Below, piece by piece: positions 5,367 to 9,715 of a stretch of 9,715 bases of DNA; positions within the stretch are counted from its first letter, which is position 1; the number at the start of each line of letters is the position of its first letter. The notes under the pieces were generated by a model. The model did no database searches. It was not told the origin of the DNA and was given only the letters and a program-made list of their open reading frames with translations. Made by a program: the position numbers and the translations under genes. Source of the stretch: Anaerolineaceae bacterium (GTDB lineage: Bacteria > Chloroflexota > Anaerolineae > 4572-78); contig JANTHQ010000047.1 of assembly GCA_024762375.1 (NCBI GenBank), forward strand, positions 1 through 9,715. The letters are read 5' to 3'.

Positions 5367-6867
5367 ATCCGTAAATTGCGGAATACTTTTCGGTGATGTA
5401 ATTGATGTACGGCTGGGCATCGATGCCGCCGCCGGTGACGCGCGCAATCAATTCGGTGGGGGTGAATTTTCGCCCGTGCCGGTGGATATTTTCGCGCAGC
5501 CAGCCCAGCACCGTGTCGAATTTCCCCTCGGCAATTTCCGCCGGAATGGCGGGGTTGTCGGCTATCATCTTGTTGAAAAATTGCATCGACAGGATATTCC
5601 CCAGCGAATAAGTGGGGAAATAGCCAATGAGACCGCTTGACCAGTGGATGTCCTGCATGACCCCGTTGGCATCCGAATCGGGCGTGATGCCGAGATAGGC
5701 GCGGTATTTTTCGTTCCACGCGTCCGGCAGGTCGGCAACTTTCAGTCTGCCCGCCAGTAAATCCTGCTCCAACTCAAACCGAATGAAAATGTGCAGATTG
5801 TAGGTCACTTCGTCTGCTTCCACCCGGATGAGCGATGGGGTAACTTTATTGATAGCGCGATAGAAATCGGTCAGCGGCACGTTTCCCAGTTGTTCGGGGA
5901 ACGTTTTTTGCAGTTGGGGATAGTAGTGCTGCCAAAAACCGAGACTTCTGCCCACCACGTTTTCCCACATCCGCGATTGGCTCTCGTGCACGCCGAGTGA
6001 TGTGCCGTCGCGCAGGGGGGTTCGCGCCAGTGACGGGGCGATACCCTGCTCGTACAAGCCGTGTCCCGCTTCGTGCAGCGAACTGAACAGCGCTGACGGC
6101 AGGTAATCATCCAAAATGCGGGTGGTGATGCGCACATCGCCCACGCCGAAACTGGTGGTAAACGGGTGCGCCGATTTGTCCTGCCGCCCGCGGGTGAAAT
6201 CGTAGCCGTAATCTTTGACCACTGCCAGCCCGAATTCCCACTGTTTCTGCGGGTCGAAATATTGGTGCAGGAACGAGTCATCAATCGGTGGTTGGGCGGC
6301 GACTTTTTCCACCAACGGCACGGTGGCATCTTTCACCTGCTGGAAGATGGGGTTAATTTGCGAAACGCGCATATCCGGCTCGAAATCATCCAGCAGCGCA
6401 TCGTAAATGTTTTCTTCATAACCCAGTGCTTCACCTTTTTGGATGGTGAGTTCCACAATTTTTTCCAAAAATGGTCGGAAGTGGGCGAAATCGTTGGTGG
6501 CACGCGCTTTTTTCCATGCTTCCACGCCGTGGCTGGTGGCGCGAGAGAGTTCCACCACCAACTCGGTCGGCAGTTTGCGCGATTTTTCGTAATCGCGGCG
6601 AGTTACCCGCAGCAGCGCGGCATCATCCGACTCGTAATCGAGTTGGTCGGCGAGTGAGCGCAGGTCATCCAACAGCACGCCGATTTCATCTGCCGTGAAT
6701 TTTTCGTGCGCGATTTTTTCTACCGTCGCCAGTTGCTCGGCGCGTTCTGCCGCACCGCCATCGGGCATATAGGTTTCCTGGTCCCAGCCGAGCAGCGCGC
6801 CGGTGGCGTGCAGGTCGGCAATTTCGGCGAGACGGGTTTTTAATGTGGCAAGTTTGTCATTTGTCAT
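5365..6867 (-). CDS. M32 family zinc metallocarboxypeptidase (carboxypeptidase Taq-like)
   Basis: 500 residues, the normal length for M32 enzymes, which remove C-terminal amino acids from peptides in the cytosol using a divalent metal. All family motifs are visible in order: GWDQETYMP (27-35); HPF (234-236); DVRIT (244-248), the DxRxT motif; HEAGH (265-269), the zinc-binding HExxH; GVHESQSRMWEN (292-303), with the third ligand Glu in HES; IRVEADEVTYNLH (347-359), the IRxxAD motif; and GVMQDIHW (402-409), the GxxQDxHW motif. It is mostly helical with no signal peptide. It is probably active. It lies 51 bp downstream of lepA on the same strand and may be read from the same transcript. Its ATG and first codons (MTNDK) lie inside heptad array C; AAAGGA at 6883-6878 is a reasonable ribosome site 10 nt before the ATG at 6867, and the second ATG at 6860 would be 17 nt away. 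Confidence 0.96.
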   Translation of the reverse strand: MTNDKLATLKTRLAEIADLHATGALLGWDQETYMPDGGAAERAEQLATVEKIAHEKFTADEIGVLLDDLRSLADQLDYESDDAALLRVTRRDYEKSRKLPTELVVELSRATSHGVEAWKKARATNDFAHFRPFLEKIVELTIQKGEALGYEENIYDALLDDFEPDMRVSQINPIFQQVKDATVPLVEKVAAQPPIDDSFLHQYFDPQKQWEFGLAVVKDYGYDFTRGRQDKSAHPFTTSFGVGDVRITTRILDDYLPSALFSSLHEAGHGLYEQGIAPSLARTPLRDGTSLGVHESQSRMWENVVGRSLGFWQHYYPQLQKTFPEQLGNVPLTDFYRAINKVTPSLIRVEADEVTYNLHIFIRFELEQDLLAGRLKVADLPDAWNEKYRAYLGITPDSDANGVMQDIHWSSGLIGYFPTYSLGNILSMQFFNKMIADNPAIPAEIAEGKFDTVLGWLRENIHRHGRKFTPTELIARVTGGGIDAQPYINYITEKYSAIYG

Positions 6868-6917
6868 TTGTCGTTCGTCCTTTGTTTTTGTTTTCGCTGA
6901 AAGCTATCGGCTGAAAG
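6855..6917 (-). repeat. heptad repeat array C in the lepA-M32 gap, including the M32 start codon
   Basis: Nine contiguous 7-bp steps on the minus strand from 6917: CTTTCAG, CCGATAG, CTTTCAG, CGAAAAC, AAAAACA, AAGGACG, AACGACA, AATGACA, AATGACA. CTTTCAG and AATGACA each occur twice exactly, and AACGACA differs from the latter by one base. The M32 start ATG at 6867 lies in the first AATGACA unit and a second in-frame ATG in the next. AAGGACG holds the likely ribosome binding site. The array begins 1 nt after the lepA stop codon. Confidence 0.65.
6878..6883 (-). promoter_or_regulatory. ribosome binding site of the M32 gene
   Basis: Minus-strand AAAGGA, 10 nt before the ATG at 6867. It decides for 6867 rather than the second ATG at 6860. 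It lies within a heptad unit of array C, so the repeat seems to supply both the ribosome site and the start codon. Confidence 0.5.
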
Positions 6918-6918
6918 T

Positions 6919-8712
6919 TTAATCGTCGTCCAATTGCAAAACAGACATAAAGGCTTCCTGTGGAATTTCCACACTGCCGACCATTTTCATCCGTTTTTTG
7001 CCTTTTTTCTGCTTTTCGAGCAATTTTCGTTTGCGGGTGATATCGCCGCCGTAACATTTTGCCAGCACGTCTTTCCGCAGCGCTTTGACGTTGGCGCGGG
7101 AAATAACTTTATTGCCGATGGCGGCTTGAATCGGTACTTCATACATCTGGCGCGGGATGAGTTTTTTCAGTTTACTGACCAGTTTTTGCCCGCGATGGTA
7201 GGCATGGTCGCGGTGGACGATGATACTCAGCGCGTCCACCGGTTCTTTGTTCACCAGCACATCCACTTTCACCAAATCGCTGTCACGGTATTCGTGAAAG
7301 GTGTAATCGAGCGAGGCGTACCCGCGGCTGACGCTTTTCAGTTGGTCATAATAGTCGATAACCATTTCTGCCAGCGGCAGATAGTATTCCAGCAGCACCC
7401 GGCTGGCATCCAGATATTCCATGTGCAGATATTCGCCGCGCCGTTTGGTGGTGATTTCCATAATGGGTCCGATATATTCGGCGGGGGTGTAGATGCTGAG
7501 TTTCATCCACGGCTCGGCGATGGCTTCGATGGTGCTGGGGTCGGGCAGGCTGGCCGGGCTGGAGATGACCAGCGTTTCGCCGTCAGTTTTGCGGACGCGA
7601 TACTGCACGCTCGGCGCGGTGGCGAGAATGTCCAAATCATATTCCCGTTCCAGCCGTTCCTGAATGATGTTCATGTGGAACAGCCCCAAAAATCCGCAGC
7701 GAAAACCGAAACCAAGTGCTTGACTCGTTTCCGGCTGATACACCAGCGATGCATCGTTCAGTTGTAATTTTTCCAGCGCATCTTTCAGCAGGGCATAGCC
7801 GTCACTTTCGGTGGGGTAAAATCCGGCGAAAACCATCGGTTTGGCGGGTTCATACCCCGGCAGCGCTTCGACATCAATATCGGGCAACGAGACGGTATCG
7901 CCCACGCGCACGCTGCGAATCGTTTTCAGCCCGGTGGCGATATAGCCGACTTCTCCGGCGCGCAGTTCGCGGACGGGGGTCATGCCGGGGCGAAAGATGC
8001 CGAGTTCCAGCGGTTCGACGGTTTCATCGGTGGCGAGAAAGCGGACGGTGTCGCCGCTTTTGAACACGCCGTCCATCACCCGCACATACGCAATCACGCC
8101 TTTGTACGAGTCATAATGGCTGTCGAAAATGAGGGCGCGCGGCGGGGCGGATTCGTCGCCGCCGGGACCGGGGATGCGGGCGACGATGGCTTCAAGCAGG
8201 TCTGTCACGCCTTCGCCCGTTTTGGCGGACACGGGAATCACATCGGCGGCATCCAGCCCGAACAGGTCTTCGATTTCCTGCGCCACATCATCGGGATGGG
8301 CGGAGGGCAGGTCAATTTTGTTGACGACTGCCACAATTTCCAAATCGTTTTCCACTGCCAGATAGAGATTCGCCAGCGTTTGGGCTTCGATGCCCTGTGT
8401 GGCGTCAACCACCAGCACCGCACCTTCGCACGCCGCCAGCGCGCGGCTGACTTCGTAGGTGAAATCTACGTGCCCCGGTGTGTCAATCAGGTTCAATTCA
8501 TATTCCTGACCGTCGTGGGCGGTATAGTTCATTCGCACGGCACTGGCTTTGATGGTAACGCCGCGTTCGCGTTCCAAATCCATACTGTCGAGCACCTGCG
8601 CCTGCATTTCGCGCTCGGTGAGCGTGCCGGTGGCTTGCAGCATGCGGTCGGCAAGTGTTGATTTGCCGTGGTCAATGTGTGCGATTATCGAAAAATTGCG
8701 GATGTTGTCCAT
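6919..8712 (-). CDS. lepA: elongation factor 4 (LepA), ribosomal back-translocating GTPase
   Basis: 597 residues, the full family length. LepA binds the ribosome and acts as a translational GTPase affecting elongation under stress and 30S biogenesis. GTPase motifs: G1 AHIDHGKS (11-18), G2 region RERGVTIK (49-56), G3 DTPGH (77-81), G4 NKID (131-134), G5 SAK (162-164). These are followed by the EF-G-like domain II and domains III and V, and then the LepA-specific C-terminal domain with YGGDITRKRKLLEKQKKGKK and VEIPQEAF near the end, which separates it from EF-G and TypA. It is cytosolic, with transient membrane association reported for the family. It sits between the propeller gene (89 bp upstream) and the M32 gene (51 bp downstream), all on one strand. 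No Shine-Dalgarno precedes the ATG, whose upstream sequence is heptad array D; the start is supported by the conserved MDNIRNFSIIAHIDHGKS N-terminus. Confidence 0.98.
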   Translation of the reverse strand: MDNIRNFSIIAHIDHGKSTLADRMLQATGTLTEREMQAQVLDSMDLERERGVTIKASAVRMNYTAHDGQEYELNLIDTPGHVDFTYEVSRALAACEGAVLVVDATQGIEAQTLANLYLAVENDLEIVAVVNKIDLPSAHPDDVAQEIEDLFGLDAADVIPVSAKTGEGVTDLLEAIVARIPGPGGDESAPPRALIFDSHYDSYKGVIAYVRVMDGVFKSGDTVRFLATDETVEPLELGIFRPGMTPVRELRAGEVGYIATGLKTIRSVRVGDTVSLPDIDVEALPGYEPAKPMVFAGFYPTESDGYALLKDALEKLQLNDASLVYQPETSQALGFGFRCGFLGLFHMNIIQERLEREYDLDILATAPSVQYRVRKTDGETLVISSPASLPDPSTIEAIAEPWMKLSIYTPAEYIGPIMEITTKRRGEYLHMEYLDASRVLLEYYLPLAEMVIDYYDQLKSVSRGYASLDYTFHEYRDSDLVKVDVLVNKEPVDALSIIVHRDHAYHRGQKLVSKLKKLIPRQMYEVPIQAAIGNKVISRANVKALRKDVLAKCYGGDITRKRKLLEKQKKGKKRMKMVGSVEIPQEAFMSVLQLDDD

Positions 8713-8718
8713 AAGTGT

Positions 8719-8802
8719 GTTTCAGGTTCAATGTTCAAAGTTTCAGGTTAGATTTTGAAAGATGGTGTTTCAACTTTCAACCTGAAACTCGAAACGTTGA
8801 AC
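8719..8802. repeat. heptad repeat array D, 84 bp = 12 x 7, two opposed arms
   Basis: Plus-strand units from 8719: GTTTCAG, GTTCAAT, GTTCAAA, GTTTCAG, GTTAGAT. After two non-matching 7-bp steps (8754-8767), five units read on the minus strand from 8802: GTTCAAC, GTTTCGA, GTTTCAG, GTTGAAA, GTTGAAA. Every one of the ten begins GTT, and the whole block keeps one 7-bp phase. GTTTCAGGTT (8719-8728 and 8740-8749) has an exact inverted copy at 8779-8788, and TTGAAAG (8755-8761) pairs with CTTTCAA (8774-8780). The outer base of the last unit is the G of the propeller gene's TAG stop. Confidence 0.88.
8752..8780 (-). promoter_or_regulatory. weak candidate promoter for lepA inside array D
   Basis: On the minus strand TTGAAA (8780-8775), a 17-bp spacer and CAAAAT (8757-8752) would start transcription near 8745, about 33 nt before the lepA ATG. 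The elements are 4-5/6 matches, and the hexamers are made of repeat units, so the match could be incidental. The other option is read-through from the propeller gene. Confidence 0.22.
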
Positions 8803-9715
8803 TATTTTACCGACATTCTGTCGAATGCCCATTCGTCGCTGGCGCCCACGTCATCCACGATGACGCGCTGGTTGGAGCCGTCGGCATTCATAATAAAGAT
8901 TTGCCATTTGCCGTTGCGGGTGGAACGGAAAACGATTTGGCGGCTGTCGGGTGTCCAAGCGGGCACGGAGTCGTTTCCGGTGGCGGTGGTGAGCCGCGCC
9001 AGCCCGCTGCCATCGGGATTGATGGTGTAAATGTCAACATTGCCATCGGCGTTGCGGCTGAAGGCGATTTTTTTGCCGTCCGGCGACCATGCCGGCAACC
9101 CATCCGAGCCTTCGGTGGTGAGCCGGCGCGGTTCGGCATCATCGGGATTTTCAATCCACAGCCCGCATTCGGGGCGACAGACTTTCACGGCGATTTGCCG
9201 CCCGTCCGGCGAAAAGGACGGGTGTTCGCCGAGCGCCTCGAAGGATTGGGGTGTGCCATCGGGATTGATGAAATAGATACGCCGTTCCGGGCTACCCCGT
9301 GCGCCATCAAAGGCGATAATTTGCCCATCCGGCGACCATGCCACGGCGTGCGCTGTGCCTTCGGGAACCAGTTGCAGGGGGGTGCTGCCGTCGGCATTCA
9401 TTTTCCAGATGCCGTTCGTGCCACTGCCGGTTGCGGGTTGGTGGTCGATGCCCTGTTCGCCATAAAATGCCAGTTGGCTGCCGTCCGGCGACCATGACGG
9501 GCTGGCGGCATATTCCAGCAGGAATTTCTGGTTGGTTCCATCCAAATTCGCTGTCCACACCGAGTGTTTGCTGCCGTCCCATTTGGTGAATGCCAGCGTG
9601 AATTTTCTTGCCGAAACCGGCGGCGGGGTGGGGCTGGGTTGTGTGTTCGGCGTGGGGGTTTCGGCAGTTTCTACCACAAATGCGCCATACGTGAGCAACT
9701 GCCCGTTGGCATACA
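8802..9715 (-). CDS. beta-propeller (TolB/PD40 WD40-like) protein, N-terminus outside the window
   Basis: About 304 residues of a C-terminal part; the frame stays open to the window end, so the start is not seen. Residues here count from the TTG codon at 9698. After VVETAETPTPNTQPSPTPPP (8-27), a Pro/Thr linker typical of exported multidomain proteins, come six propeller repeats. Blade motifs: WSPDG (69-73), WSPDG (121-125), FSPDG (162-166), WSPDG (204-208), WTPDS (248-252), each preceded or followed by NxDG turns (NLDG 51-54, NADG 101-104, NPDG 145-148, NPDG 227-230, NADG 271-274). At DNA level these give near-identical copies around 9076, 9199, 9325 and 9479. A CRPEC pair (174-178) in the fourth blade could form a disulphide if the domain is outside the cell. 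Such PD40 propellers bind proteins or ligands; what precedes the linker (sensor, kinase or anchor) cannot be told. The gene may be the first visible cistron of a unit with lepA. Confidence 0.85.
   Translation of the reverse strand, partial: YANGQLLTYGAFVVETAETPTPNTQPSPTPPPVSARKFTLAFTKWDGSKHSVWTANLDGTNQKFLLEYAASPSWSPDGSQLAFYGEQGIDHQPATGSGTNGIWKMNADGSTPLQLVPEGTAHAVAWSPDGQIIAFDGARGSPERRIYFINPDGTPQSFEALGEHPSFSPDGRQIAVKVCRPECGLWIENPDDAEPRRLTTEGSDGLPAWSPDGKKIAFSRNADGNVDIYTINPDGSGLARLTTATGNDSVPAWTPDSRQIVFRSTRNGKWQIFIMNADGSNQRVIVDDVGASDEWAFDRMSVK

Noticed and set aside
6934..7767. 277-codon plus-strand open frame opposite lepA
   Set aside because: The lepA coding frame is certain; the antisense translation is Phe/His/Gln-rich without domain features.
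8719..8802. CRISPR array or microsatellite
   Set aside because: Units of 7 bp without spacers exclude CRISPR; units are degenerate and in opposed arms, unlike a slippage microsatellite.
8715..9497. 260-codon plus-strand open frame opposite the propeller gene
   Set aside because: Its apparent internal repeats are the mirror of the SPDG blade repeats on the minus strand; it starts inside array D.

Overview
The window is about 9.7 kb of moderately GC-rich, gene-dense bacterial DNA with seven protein genes. The gene content suggests a member of the Chloroflexota (Anaerolineae/Caldilineae-like): a GT117/DUF2723 membrane glycosyltransferase with a C-terminal beta-rich domain, an S41 protease homologue with the 'FGTGTVL' motif, and a propeller protein behind a Pro/Thr linker. 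This placement is an inference from protein style; no rRNA or phylogenetic marker was compared.

Layout. 1-137: non-coding leader with a good promoter and a possible operator. 138-1888 (+): a two-gene, translationally coupled operon. The first gene is a cytosolic SLOG-superfamily nucleotide/ligand sensor of the LSDAT (TRPM-like) type. The second is a membrane protein with two SLATT/DUF4231-type two-helix modules. This matches the predicted nucleotide-sensing conflict systems in which a SLOG sensor is paired with a SLATT membrane effector, and it is the most interesting module here. 1919-3916 (-): GT117 glycosyltransferase. 4053-5306 (+): membrane-anchored PDZ-S41 protease homologue, divergent from the glycosyltransferase, in which the positions of the catalytic Lys and Gln are occupied by Thr and Leu. 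5365-6867 (-): M32 metallocarboxypeptidase. 6919-8712 (-): elongation factor 4 (LepA). 8802-9715 (-): beta-propeller protein of the TolB/PD40 type, whose N-terminus lies outside the window. The last three genes could form one transcript (propeller, lepA, M32 peptidase).

Two non-genic patterns stand out. First, all four gaps that lie downstream of a gene's 3' end (at about 1883-1948, 5305-5366, 6855-6917 and 8719-8802) are filled with strict 7-bp-period degenerate repeats. In three of them the repeats form two opposed arms. They start on or around the stop codons and in one case contain a start codon. The word differs from gap to gap while the 7-bp step is constant. Second, two genes (the LSDAT gene and the S41 gene) have a strong -10 hexamer 6-7 nt in front of the ATG, which predicts leaderless mRNAs.

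The glycosyltransferase, protease homologue, peptidase, LepA and propeller genes look like ordinary chromosomal genes. The LSDAT-SLATT operon reads as an accessory immunity or signalling cassette set among them. No tRNA, rRNA, CRISPR array or insertion sequence was seen, and no stretch over 300 bases lacks a gene.
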